A stretch of 64,000 bases of DNA from Candidatus Avelusimicrobium aviculae (GTDB taxonomy: Bacteria; Elusimicrobiota; Elusimicrobia; Elusimicrobiales; Elusimicrobiaceae), in assembly GCA_944324655.1 (NCBI GenBank), contig CALUXF010000004.1, positions 1 through 64,000 of the forward strand, given 5' to 3'. Shown one piece after another: positions 1-8,750 of this stretch (the first letter of the stretch is position 1; each line of letters opens with the position of its first letter). The notes under the pieces are model-generated. The model was not told the DNA's origin and did not search any database. It saw only the letters and a program-made list of their open reading frames with translations. The position numbers and the translations under genes were made by a program.

Positions 1-546
1 CGTTACTATTATGGCAAAGGGAACTGCTATTGGGACCAGTATTATGATGAAGACTGCTACTGCAGTTCTAGAGCGGGGGCACCAAAGAAACAATACAGCG
101 GGACCAGCACGAAGACGCGTTACTGCTCTAGTGAGAACAGCAAATGGACTGGAACAATAACGGATACGTATAATTACGATACGTGCAGCTGGTCTTACGG
201 GGATAACAGCGGTTGTAAATGCGCTAATATCCCGTCCAGCTTAACGAAGACGGAAAGCTGCCCTGCCGGATATACGGGTTCTAAAACGTATAAGTACAAT
301 ACCAGCTTAGATAAATGTGCCTGGGAGTTGACCTCGGATACTTGTAAAATTAGTTTGCACTGGACGGAAAGAGGCAGCCGAGAAACCGGTATTTGTACAA
401 GCGGATCTTTAGGCTCATATCCTGGGACGTGCCCTTCCGCTTCCTGCTCTGGAACGTGTTCTACTGAAGGGGCTACCTGTTTCTGGGAATCTTGTGCCTC
501 TGTAGGAGCTAACGTTATTAGACATGAATGTGTGTGTAAGTCTTAA
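1..546 (+). CDS. C-terminal part of a cysteine-rich protein (5' truncated)
   Basis: An open frame runs from the first base to a TAA at 544-546, giving 181 residues with the start outside the window. The fragment is rich in Cys, Ser, Thr, Tyr and Gly, with roughly 20 cysteines, often spaced like CPSASCSGTC and CKCANI, plus the motif CPAGYTGSKTY. This suggests an exported, disulphide-stabilised domain, but no catalytic motif is visible. A strong hairpin terminator follows at 608-645, so this is the last gene of its transcript. I do not recognise the family. It may be the tail of a large surface or pilin-like protein. Function unknown. Confidence 0.7.
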   Translation, partial: RYYYGKGNCYWDQYYDEDCYCSSRAGAPKKQYSGTSTKTRYCSSENSKWTGTITDTYNYDTCSWSYGDNSGCKCANIPSSLTKTESCPAGYTGSKTYKYNTSLDKCAWELTSDTCKISLHWTERGSRETGICTSGSLGSYPGTCPSASCSGTCSTEGATCFWESCASVGANVIRHECVCKS

Positions 547-607
547 GGAATAACAAGTCGTTTTACGTAGCTTTCGGTTTTTTCATGGCCGAGAGTTTAC
601 GCCCCAA

Positions 608-645
608 GGGAACCCGCACCTGCACAGTGCGGGTTCCCCTTTTTT
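608..645 (+). terminator. Rho-independent terminator of the cysteine-rich gene
   Basis: A perfect 12-bp GC-rich stem (608-619 with 627-638), a 7-nt loop and then a run of T residues. It lies 62 nt after the stop codon at 546. Confidence 0.9.
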
Positions 646-710
646 ATAAAAGGGCGTAAAAACATATTTAAAGAGGTATGGAAGCAAGGTTATGCAATGG
701 ATAGGGCAAA

Positions 711-733
711 TAAAACCCCGCCGGTTGGCGGGG
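711..733 (-). terminator. Rho-independent terminator downstream of tgt
   Basis: Stem CCCCGCC (716-722) pairs with GGCGGGG (727-733) around a 4-nt loop. On the minus strand it is followed by TTTTATTT, so it terminates the leftward transcript whose last gene is tgt. Confidence 0.85.
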
Positions 734-788
734 TAAGCTTTATAGAGTTTTTTGCAATAAACGCCAGGTTATTATAAGCAGAGGGCGT

Positions 789-2625
<1,837 letters not shown>

Positions 2626-2982
2626 TATGGCCTCCTGGATACCGGCAGCGGTTTTTGTTTCACTGTTTAGGAACGGCCATAAAAAACGGCCATTAAATTT
2701 GAGCTTCTTAACGTAACCCAAATAAAATAGCCGTGGTTTTCGTGCTTTATAAAAACACGAAAACACTTGACATAAAAAACCAGAGGGATCAGTTCCGATT
2801 TTCTATGTCTCAAACGACTATTTTTGGACGTTAAGAATGCCTTTAACCTAGTTAAAAGCTCACCAAACAAAGTTTGGTTCCAAAAATAGTGAAATTATAA
2901 AAATTGGCGTTGCTGCGCCGGGGTTTAATCCTCCGTAAAAGTAAATTAACTAGTATTTTAACAAATTTATTTTATTGAGAAA
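2626..2982. other. Gene-free stretch with several hairpins upstream of the yrbL remnant
   Basis: No credible gene is visible on either strand; a 67-codon leftward frame at 2667-2870 has no recognisable content. The stretch holds a 9-bp hairpin (2736-2744 with 2756-2764), a 9-bp direct repeat (2672-2680 and 2685-2693), and a nested inverted repeat at 2817-2890. It may be the remains of a small mobile element or of a lost gene. Confidence 0.5.
2817..2890. repeat. 12-bp perfect inverted repeat enclosing a second hairpin
   Basis: Bases 2817-2828 (ACTATTTTTGGA) are the exact reverse complement of 2879-2890. Inside lies a tight hairpin, ACCAAAC (2862-2868) with GTTTGGT (2872-2878). The ends could be those of a short transposon-like element, or the whole could fold as RNA. 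No target-site duplication is obvious. Confidence 0.5.
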
Positions 2983-4020
2983 CTACAAAATCATCATGCT
3001 GTCCCCAAAGGAGTAGAAACGGTATTTTTTTCCCACAGCTTGCAGGTAGGCTTCGTAAATAAAGTCTTCCCCGGCAAAGGCGGATGTCATGCACAAAGGA
3101 GTGGAGTCCGGGAAATGAAAATTAGTGATTAAGCAGTCTATGGCTTTAAATTTGTATCCGGGGTAAATAAACAAGTCTGTCCATTTTTTGCCGCTGTGGG
3201 TATGGCGGTTTTCGTCAGTAAAACTTTCCAGCGTGCGGGTGCTGGTTGTTCCTACGGAAAAAACCCGCTTGCCGTTGGCGTGTGTTTGGTTTACCAGCTC
3301 CGCCGTTTGGGAGGATATTTCGCCCAGTTCGGCCAGCATATGGTGTTCTTGCGGCTCGCCGCGCAGGGGTTTAAACGTTCCCCAGCCTACATGCAGGGTG
3401 ATGTAGGCGATGTTCACCCCTTTGTTTTGTATTTTTTGCAGCAGTTCCGGCGTAAAATGAAAACCCGCCGTAGGCGCGGCGATGGAGCCCTCGTACTTGG
3501 CGTATACGGTTTGATAGCGTTCTTTATCGGTGGCTATGCTGGGGGTAAGGCCGCTGTGCTTGCGGGCTTTTTCTATGTATTGGGGAAGCGGCATTAGCCC
3601 ATGGGCGTTGCAAAAGGGGAGGATGTCGTCGGTATTAAATTCCAGTACGGCTTCGTTATTTTCCGTTTTGCCCAAAACTTTGGCGCTCAGCCCGTCGGAA
3701 AAATCCAGCGTGATGCCTTCTTTATAGTCGCGCGTGAGCACCGCCCAGGTGCGGCTGTTTACCGTGGGGCGCACCAGCAGAATTTCCACCTTTCCGCCAG
3801 TGGGTTTATGCGCAAACAGTTTAGCCGGGAATACTTTGGTATTATTCATTACCAGGGTGTCGCCGGGGTTTAGGTATTCGTGTATATCCCTAAAAATGCG
3901 GTGTTCTATGGTGTGGGTGTCCCGGTGCAGCACCATTTGGCGGGAACTGTCTCGCGGGGTGGCCGGCTGTTTGGCGATAAGCGGGTCTAAATCTAATTTT
4001 TTGAAACGTTCAAATGCCAT
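2983..4020 (-). CDS. queA: S-adenosylmethionine:tRNA ribosyltransferase-isomerase
   Basis: QueA transfers and isomerises the ribosyl part of SAM onto preQ1-34 in tRNA, giving epoxyqueuosine; it acts directly after Tgt in the cytoplasm. The 345-residue length is normal. Family blocks are NNTKVFPAKLF near residue 60, AAPTAGFHFT near 180, ITLHVGWGTFKP near 210 and the C-terminal LITNFHFPDSTPL. The ATG at 4020 lies 2 nt after the stop of the upstream SpoIID-like gene, so the two are co-transcribed. The C-terminal SFGDSMMIL matches the usual QueA ending. Confidence 0.95.
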   Translation of the reverse strand: MAFERFKKLDLDPLIAKQPATPRDSSRQMVLHRDTHTIEHRIFRDIHEYLNPGDTLVMNNTKVFPAKLFAHKPTGGKVEILLVRPTVNSRTWAVLTRDYKEGITLDFSDGLSAKVLGKTENNEAVLEFNTDDILPFCNAHGLMPLPQYIEKARKHSGLTPSIATDKERYQTVYAKYEGSIAAPTAGFHFTPELLQKIQNKGVNIAYITLHVGWGTFKPLRGEPQEHHMLAELGEISSQTAELVNQTHANGKRVFSVGTTSTRTLESFTDENRHTHSGKKWTDLFIYPGYKFKAIDCLITNFHFPDSTPLCMTSAFAGEDFIYEAYLQAVGKKYRFYSFGDSMMIL

Positions 4021-4022
4021 AC

Positions 4023-5192
4023 TTATAAATCCTTTACCAGGGTAATTTTAGCCCCGGGATAATATTTTTTTAAAATGTCTTTGTAGTTTTTCCCGGCCTT
4101 AGCCATGCCGTTTGCGCCGTCTTGGCACATGCCCACCCCATGGCCGGAACCCCTGCCTTTGAACAAAACGTCTTTCTTGCGCAGGGAGAGTTTGGTGATT
4201 TTACAGCTTTTTAACCCAAAGGCGGAGCGGAAGTTTCCGCAAGCGACGGTTTTGCTCCCCTTCTGGGTGCGTACGGTAATGTTAGTAGCGCGCCCGGTTT
4301 TGGTTTTGCGGGCCACTTTGATGGATTTTAATTTGCCTTTTAACCCCAGCGAAGCGGCGTAACTTTCCGCCTTGGCGAGGGGGACGGTTTGCTGCCAGGA
4401 ATAATTTTTGGCGTGCTTGTCATAACCGCATTTGGCGCCGGAAAGGGGTTTAATGGCTTTGGCGCTGGGGCTCCAGCTGGTTACGCTGTCCGTAGCGCCG
4501 CCGCAGTTGCCGTGATAATAGGTATAAAATAATTTTCCCTCAAAGGTAAGAATTTGCCCGCGGGTTTTATCCACCGCGGTTTTTACGGAAGGATACACTT
4601 TGCCTGTTCCTTTATACACCTGGCTGCGTACGTCGTTATACAAATCAAAGTAACGTTTGCCGGTGGTTTCCATGCTTTTTAAGGTAAATGTGCGGGCGGC
4701 TACGGCTTGGGCTTTTAAAGCCTCGGCGGGCCAGGTGTAGCTCATTTCATACGGAAGCACGCCGTAAAGGTAAGTTTCCAAAGGCACGTATTCCACTATA
4801 TGAAAGTAGCTCCCGTCCGGCACTAAATACATTTTGCCCGCGTAGGCGTTTCCGTTAAACGTAATGGTTTTGCCGGGGGCGGGCTCCAATATAACAGGCT
4901 GGGCGCTTTGCAGGGTGCCGGCTTGTACTTTGCCGCCGCCCAGCGCACGGGCGGACAATGTGCCCGCGTTGGAAATTTTGTATCTTTTGGAACGGTCTTT
5001 GGTGTAAATATATAAAAGCCCGGAATGTTTAAAAGAGGCCGTTTTTTGTTTTTCAGCCAGCAGTACGCGCACGGTGGTTTCCGGCCGGGAGGGCGTTTGC
5101 CCGTCCGCCTTGCGCGCGGAAGGCGCCGCGCAGGCCGCCAATAACAGGCAGCCGCAAACAGCTGTTAACAAAAAAAGGCTTTTGGTTTTCAT
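4023..5192 (-). CDS. SpoIID/LytB-domain lipoprotein (putative peptidoglycan lytic enzyme)
   Basis: SpoIID-type proteins are lytic transglycosylases acting on peptidoglycan, best known in spore engulfment, but their domain also occurs in non-sporulating bacteria. The 389-residue product starts with a lipoprotein signal: a hydrophobic stretch and lipobox LAAC with Cys21. The SpoIID domain spans roughly residues 130-385, with LYGVLPYEMSYTWPAEALKA (including the usual E), AVAARTF, YHGNCGGATDSV and the C-terminal GSGHGVGMCQDGANGMA. Residues 45-115 are a less conserved N-terminal part. It sits 2 nt from both ruvB and queA in one operon. Its substrate in this organism cannot be told from sequence. 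Confidence 0.85.
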   Translation of the reverse strand: MKTKSLFLLTAVCGCLLLAACAAPSARKADGQTPSRPETTVRVLLAEKQKTASFKHSGLLYIYTKDRSKRYKISNAGTLSARALGGGKVQAGTLQSAQPVILEPAPGKTITFNGNAYAGKMYLVPDGSYFHIVEYVPLETYLYGVLPYEMSYTWPAEALKAQAVAARTFTLKSMETTGKRYFDLYNDVRSQVYKGTGKVYPSVKTAVDKTRGQILTFEGKLFYTYYHGNCGGATDSVTSWSPSAKAIKPLSGAKCGYDKHAKNYSWQQTVPLAKAESYAASLGLKGKLKSIKVARKTKTGRATNITVRTQKGSKTVACGNFRSAFGLKSCKITKLSLRKKDVLFKGRGSGHGVGMCQDGANGMAKAGKNYKDILKKYYPGAKITLVKDL

Positions 5193-5194
5193 GG

Positions 5195-6217
5195 TTAAAA
5201 TAATAAGTCCGTTGCCGGTTTGCGGTTTAAGTGTTTATACGCTTTGGGGGTGGCCACACGCCCGCGCGGGGTGCGCGCAATGAAACCGGCCTTAATGAGA
5301 TAGGGCTCTATGGCGTCCGTCAGCGTATCCACCGCTTCTGACACGGCGATAGCTAAATTTTCCACCCCTACCGGGCCGCCGTTAAAGCGGTCTATTAAAG
5401 CTTCTAAAATGCGTTTGTCCACGCTGTCTAAGCCTTCGTTGTCAATATCTAAAGAGTTCATGGCCAGGGTGGCGATTTCCTGCGTGATAACGCCCTGCCC
5501 TTTTACTTGGGCAAAATCCCGCGCGCGGCGCAGCAGGCGGTTAGCGATGCGCGGGGTACCGCGGGAGCGTTTGGCCAGTTCGGTCAGGCCCGCGCGGTCC
5601 GCCGCGATGTTTAACAGCCGGGCGGAACGGGCCAAAATATCCGTAATTTCAGAAATTTCATAAAAGCCCAAATTAAACACAATGCCAAAGCGGTCTCTTA
5701 GCGGGCCGGTAAGCAGGCCGGAGCGCGTGGTGGCGCCCACCAAGGTAAATTTGGGTACGGCCAGTTTTAACGTGGTGGAGCCCGGGCCTTTGCCGGTATT
5801 AATAAAGAAAGTAAAATCTTCCATGGCGGGGTAGAGGGCTTCTTCCACGGCGGGGTTTAGGCGGTGTATTTCGTCAATAAATAAAATATCCCCGTCGGCC
5901 AGTTCGGTGGTCAGCATGGCGGCCAAATCCCCGGGGCGGGCAAGCACCGGGCCGGAAGTAACTTTAATGTTTACGCCCATCTCTTTGGCTAGAATATTGG
6001 CCAAAGTGGTTTTACCTAAACCGGGCGGGGCGTAAAAAAGGCAATGGTCCAGCGCTTCTTGGCGGGCGCGGGCGGCCTCTATAAATACGCGCAGGTTGGA
6101 TTTTAAGTTATCCTGCCCCACAAATTCGTCCAGCGTGCCCGGGCGCAGGGCCGCTTCCATGCCGCCGGCTTCTTCGCTAAGTTGTTTAACGTCTAAAATA
6201 TCGTTTTGATTGCTCAT
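5195..6217 (-). CDS. ruvB: Holliday junction branch migration ATPase RuvB
   Basis: RuvB forms hexameric rings that, with RuvA, drive branch migration of Holliday junctions. Seen here are Walker A ([11 protein letters not shown], about residues 63-73), Walker B with DEIH ([12 protein letters not shown]), sensor/arginine-finger region [18 protein letters not shown] and the C-terminal winged helix ending in [10 protein letters not shown]. Length 340 is typical. The start overlaps the ruvA stop by 4 nt, indicating coupled translation. Confidence 0.97.
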   Translation of the reverse strand: MSNQNDILDVKQLSEEAGGMEAALRPGTLDEFVGQDNLKSNLRVFIEAARARQEALDHCLFYAPPGLGKTTLANILAKEMGVNIKVTSGPVLARPGDLAAMLTTELADGDILFIDEIHRLNPAVEEALYPAMEDFTFFINTGKGPGSTTLKLAVPKFTLVGATTRSGLLTGPLRDRFGIVFNLGFYEISEITDILARSARLLNIAADRAGLTELAKRSRGTPRIANRLLRRARDFAQVKGQGVITQEIATLAMNSLDIDNEGLDSVDKRILEALIDRFNGGPVGVENLAIAVSEAVDTLTDAIEPYLIKAGFIARTPRGRVATPKAYKHLNRKPATDLLF

Positions 6218-6825
6218 TTTTTAAGTACCCGCAAAGCTTCTTTAATGATATTTTCTATTTTGTCATTTGGGTTAAGGCCCTGCGCGTATAATTTTTCTAT
6301 CGCGCGGCGCGCCTCTGCGGCGGAATACCCCAGCGCGCTTAACGCTTCCAGCACGGGGGTCATGTAGGGGGAGTCGTCCAGCACTTTTATTTTGCTTTCG
6401 CCCTGTACGGATACGGCGTCCATCTTGTCTTTTAAAGAGTTGATGAGCTTTTCCGCCGTTTTGGCCGTGAAGCCAAAAATGCCTGTTAAAATTTTAGGGT
6501 CTTTGGAAACAATGGCTTTGTGAAAGTCCGCCACGCTGCGCAAGGCTTTGTTTAACAGTTCCAGCGCTTTTTTTGCCCCTGTGTTGGGAATAGCGGTTTT
6601 AAAAAGCGTCCAAAGTTCTTTGTCTTCTTTGGTTAAGAAGCCGTACAGCACGGTGCCGTCGTAAGGGGAAATGGATTCGGCTATATAAAGGGATATTTCT
6701 TTTCCCGCCTCTAATTCCAGCACGCAGGAATGGGCCATGTTGATTTCATATCCCACGGCCCCGCATAACAGGAGAACGCCGTCCTCCCGCACTTCCAAAA
6801 CTTCCCCTCTTAAGTAGCCTATCAT
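6214..6825 (-). CDS. ruvA: Holliday junction DNA helicase subunit RuvA
   Basis: RuvA tetramers bind the four-way junction and load RuvB. The 203-residue product has the N-terminal OB-fold ([14 protein letters not shown]), helix-hairpin-helix segments (the usual GIGPKTA and GIGKKTA positions read [10 protein letters not shown] and [11 protein letters not shown], rather diverged), a flexible linker and the C-terminal RuvB-contacting domain ([19 protein letters not shown]). It starts with ATG at 6825, 6 nt after an extended -10 box. It leads the ruvA-ruvB-spoIID-queA transcript. Confidence 0.93.
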   Translation of the reverse strand: MIGYLRGEVLEVREDGVLLLCGAVGYEINMAHSCVLELEAGKEISLYIAESISPYDGTVLYGFLTKEDKELWTLFKTAIPNTGAKKALELLNKALRSVADFHKAIVSKDPKILTGIFGFTAKTAEKLINSLKDKMDAVSVQGESKIKVLDDSPYMTPVLEALSALGYSAAEARRAIEKLYAQGLNPNDKIENIIKEALRVLKK

Positions 6826-6831
6826 AATTTC

Positions 6832-6840
6832 ATTTTAGCA
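6832..6840 (-). promoter_or_regulatory. Extended -10 promoter element of ruvA (leaderless start)
   Basis: On the minus strand TGCTAAAAT ends 6 nt before the ruvA ATG at 6825, and there is no Shine-Dalgarno. The predicted transcript starts at or within a few bases of the ATG. Together with the hairpin at 6854-6891 it separates ruvA from the upstream yebC-ruvC unit. Confidence 0.5.
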
Positions 6841-6853
6841 TATTGATAAAAGG

Positions 6854-6891
6854 CCTGCCGTTTGTTCTTTCCTTAAAAAAGAAACGGCAGG
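6854..6891 (-). terminator. Probable terminator between ruvC and ruvA
   Basis: Ten-bp stem CCTGCCGTTT (6854-6863) with AAACGGCAGG (6882-6891) and an 18-nt loop; on the minus strand it is followed by CCTTTTAT. The T-run is short, so termination may be partial. Confidence 0.55.
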
Positions 6892-7007
6892 GTTGGTTAT
6901 TGATAGTTTCGTTTGAAATAGGAAAAAGAATTAACCGGGAGTTTGTGTTTATTTTGTGCAAGGAAAATGTTTCAAAAATTATTTTGCCGGAATTTTAAAG
7001 AGGAAAA

Positions 7008-7580
7008 TTATTTAACTGTTTTTTTGATTTGTTGTTCCCGGGCGGCTTTTAATTTTTCCAAGAAAGCCGTCTTTACGTTTAGCATATTATTAAGCGGAGA
7101 GGTTTTTAGGTGGCATATCCCAATGGCCACAGCGTCGGCCACGTCGTCTGGCTGGGGGGGCTTGTTTAAATTTAAGGTAAGCTGCACCATGCGCTGCACT
7201 TGTTTTTTGTCAGCCGCGCCGGTGCCGCATAACGTCATTTTAACGCGCTTGGGGGGATAAAAAGTAATTTGTTTTTGCGCCTGTTCGCACGCCAGCAAAA
7301 TTACCCCGCGCGTCATGACCGTGTTAGCCATGGTAACGGCGCGTTTTAAAAAGAAGTTTTGCTCCATGGCTACTTGCTGGGGGGCGTATGTTTGCAAAAT
7401 TTGCTGAAGCTGGCGGAAAATATAATCCAACCGGGCAGGCAGTTCTTGGCCGGCCTGAGTGTGTATCAGCCCGCAAGCCGTTAAAGACAAAACGGAACGG
7501 GCATCTCGTGTGAGAACTGCCCATCCCGTTCTGTCTAAACCAGGGTCTATACCTAAAACGGTGGTTATTTTAGTGGTCAA
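7008..7580 (-). CDS. ruvC: Holliday junction endonuclease RuvC
   Basis: RuvC resolves Holliday junctions by paired nicks. The catalytic acidic residues are visible in the usual places: GIDPGLDRTGWA (first Asp), VAMEQNFF (Glu) and the C-terminal PDDVADAVAIG (two Asp, with A where most have H or L). Length 190 is slightly above the usual 160-175 owing to a basic C-terminal tail. The start is TTG at 7580 with AAGAGG 4 nt upstream, 8 nt after the yebC stop, so it is the second gene of the yebC-ruvC unit. Confidence 0.93.
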   Translation of the reverse strand: MTTKITTVLGIDPGLDRTGWAVLTRDARSVLSLTACGLIHTQAGQELPARLDYIFRQLQQILQTYAPQQVAMEQNFFLKRAVTMANTVMTRGVILLACEQAQKQITFYPPKRVKMTLCGTGAADKKQVQRMVQLTLNLNKPPQPDDVADAVAIGICHLKTSPLNNMLNVKTAFLEKLKAAREQQIKKTVK

Positions 7581-7588
7581 GCGGCCTC

Positions 7589-8347
7589 TTATGCGTCCAA
7601 TTTGGCGGCTACCGCTTCGTCAATGCTGGAGTTGTCGTACACGTTTTTGGTGTCGTCGTGGTCGTCCAACGCTTCCAGCATTTTCATTAAGGTTTCGGCG
7701 GTGTGCTCGTCGGTGATATTTACTTCCGTATCGGGCAGCATGGATAAATCGGCCGATTCGGGCGTAATGCCTTTAGCTTCAATGGCTTTTTTAACAGCGT
7801 CCAAGGCGGCCATTTCCGGGGCGGTGATTACTTCATATACGTCCGCCGCGGTGCGCACGTCTTCGGCGCCGGCTTCCAGGGCTAAATCCATCAGTTCATC
7901 TTCGCCGATGTCTTCTTTCTTTACCACAATAAGCCCTTTGCTTTTAAACATATAGGATACGCATCCCGCCGTGCCGATAGAACCGCCGTGGCTGGTGAAA
8001 ATTTTGCGTATTTCAGAGAAAGTGCGGTTTTTATTGTCCGTGGTGCACTCCACAATAACCGCCACGGAACCGGGGCCGTATCCTTCATAAGTGATTTCTT
8101 CATAAGAAACACCCGGCAGCTGACCGGTACCTTTCATAATGGCGCGTTTTACGTTGTCAGAAGGCATATTGGCGGCGCGGGCGTCGTCAATGGCTTTGCG
8201 CAGGCGGGGGTTTTGGTCCGGGTTGCCGCCGCTCATCTTGGCGGCGATGGTGATTTCTCTTAAAATTTTGGTAAATACTTTACCTTTTTTAGCGTCTACG
8301 AGGGCCTTTTTATGTTTAATACCGGCCCAGTGTGAATGTCCACCCAT
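7589..8347 (-). CDS. yebC: YebC/PmpR family protein
   Basis: This widespread family was long annotated as a transcriptional regulator; some members are reported to assist ribosomes at difficult sequences. The 252-residue product opens with MGGHSHWAGIKHKK and carries the three typical domains, including NKNRTFSEIRKIF and GSIGTAGCVSYMF near the middle. The start at 8347 has AAGGAG 7 nt upstream. Genetic linkage with ruvC-ruvA-ruvB is common in bacteria and is kept here. Confidence 0.93.
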   Translation of the reverse strand: MGGHSHWAGIKHKKALVDAKKGKVFTKILREITIAAKMSGGNPDQNPRLRKAIDDARAANMPSDNVKRAIMKGTGQLPGVSYEEITYEGYGPGSVAVIVECTTDNKNRTFSEIRKIFTSHGGSIGTAGCVSYMFKSKGLIVVKKEDIGEDELMDLALEAGAEDVRTAADVYEVITAPEMAALDAVKKAIEAKGITPESADLSMLPDTEVNITDEHTAETLMKMLEALDDHDDTKNVYDNSSIDEAVAAKLDA

Positions 8348-8380
8348 AGGTATACTCCTTACAGCAATTAAGATAATCTT

Positions 8381-8389
8381 ATTCTACCA
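8381..8389 (-). promoter_or_regulatory. Extended -10 promoter element of yebC-ruvC
   Basis: On the minus strand TGGTAGAAT (TGn plus TAGAAT) lies 33 nt before the yebC ATG, leaving room for a short leader with the AAGGAG site at 8355-8360. No convincing -35 box. Confidence 0.5.
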
Positions 8390-8466
8390 AATTTTGTTTG
8401 CCTAGGAATAGGCCCGGTGTGAAACGCCTTTTTGTGTATATCCGCAAGGCGGACTGTTGACGGCTT

Positions 8467-8495
8467 TTGCATACCTGGCTAATTATTGATACAAT
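8467..8495 (+). promoter_or_regulatory. Promoter of tRNA-Arg
   Basis: TTGCAT (8467-8472), a 17-nt spacer and TACAAT (8490-8495). The predicted start near 8502 is only about 3 nt before the mature tRNA 5' end. Confidence 0.7.
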
Positions 8496-8504
8496 AACAA
8501 ACGG

Positions 8505-8577
8505 GCCCCGTTAGCTCAACTGGATAGAGTACCGGTCTTCGGAACCGGTGGTATGGGTTCAAATCCCATATGGGGCA
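8505..8577 (+). tRNA. tRNA-Arg (anticodon UCG)
   Basis: A full cloverleaf can be drawn: acceptor GCCCCGT (8505-8511) with ATGGGGC (8570-8576, one G-U pair), D-arm GCTC/GAGT, anticodon stem CCGGT/ACCGG with loop CTTCGGA giving anticodon TCG, and T-arm ATGGG-TTCAAAT-CCCAT. The discriminator base is A at 8577. CCA is not encoded, which agrees with the CCA-adding enzyme gene at 16001. It reads CGA and, by wobble, other CGN codons. Confidence 0.97.
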
Positions 8578-8587
8578 AATTTTCAGT

Positions 8588-8623
8588 ACCGGAGAAGCTC
8601 TGTAAGAGTTTGTCCGGTTTTTT
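8588..8623 (+). terminator. Terminator after tRNA-Arg
   Basis: ACCGGA (8588-8593) pairs with TCCGGT (8613-8618), with further pairing inside (GCTCT/AGAGTT), followed by six T residues. Confidence 0.8.
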
Positions 8624-8750
8624 GTCTAAAAATGAACCAGTGGGCCCAAGCGCGAAATAGGCCCTTTGGCCCTTGCGAAAAAAAAGGTTTTAATAGAAAA
8701 TTGAAAGTGAAGGAGCTTTCTATTTGATAATTTCTAAAAGGATTATATAT

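Noticed and set aside
2667-2870. A 67-codon leftward frame upstream of the yrbL remnant
   Set aside because: No start signal, no recognisable content, lies in a hairpin-rich spacer.
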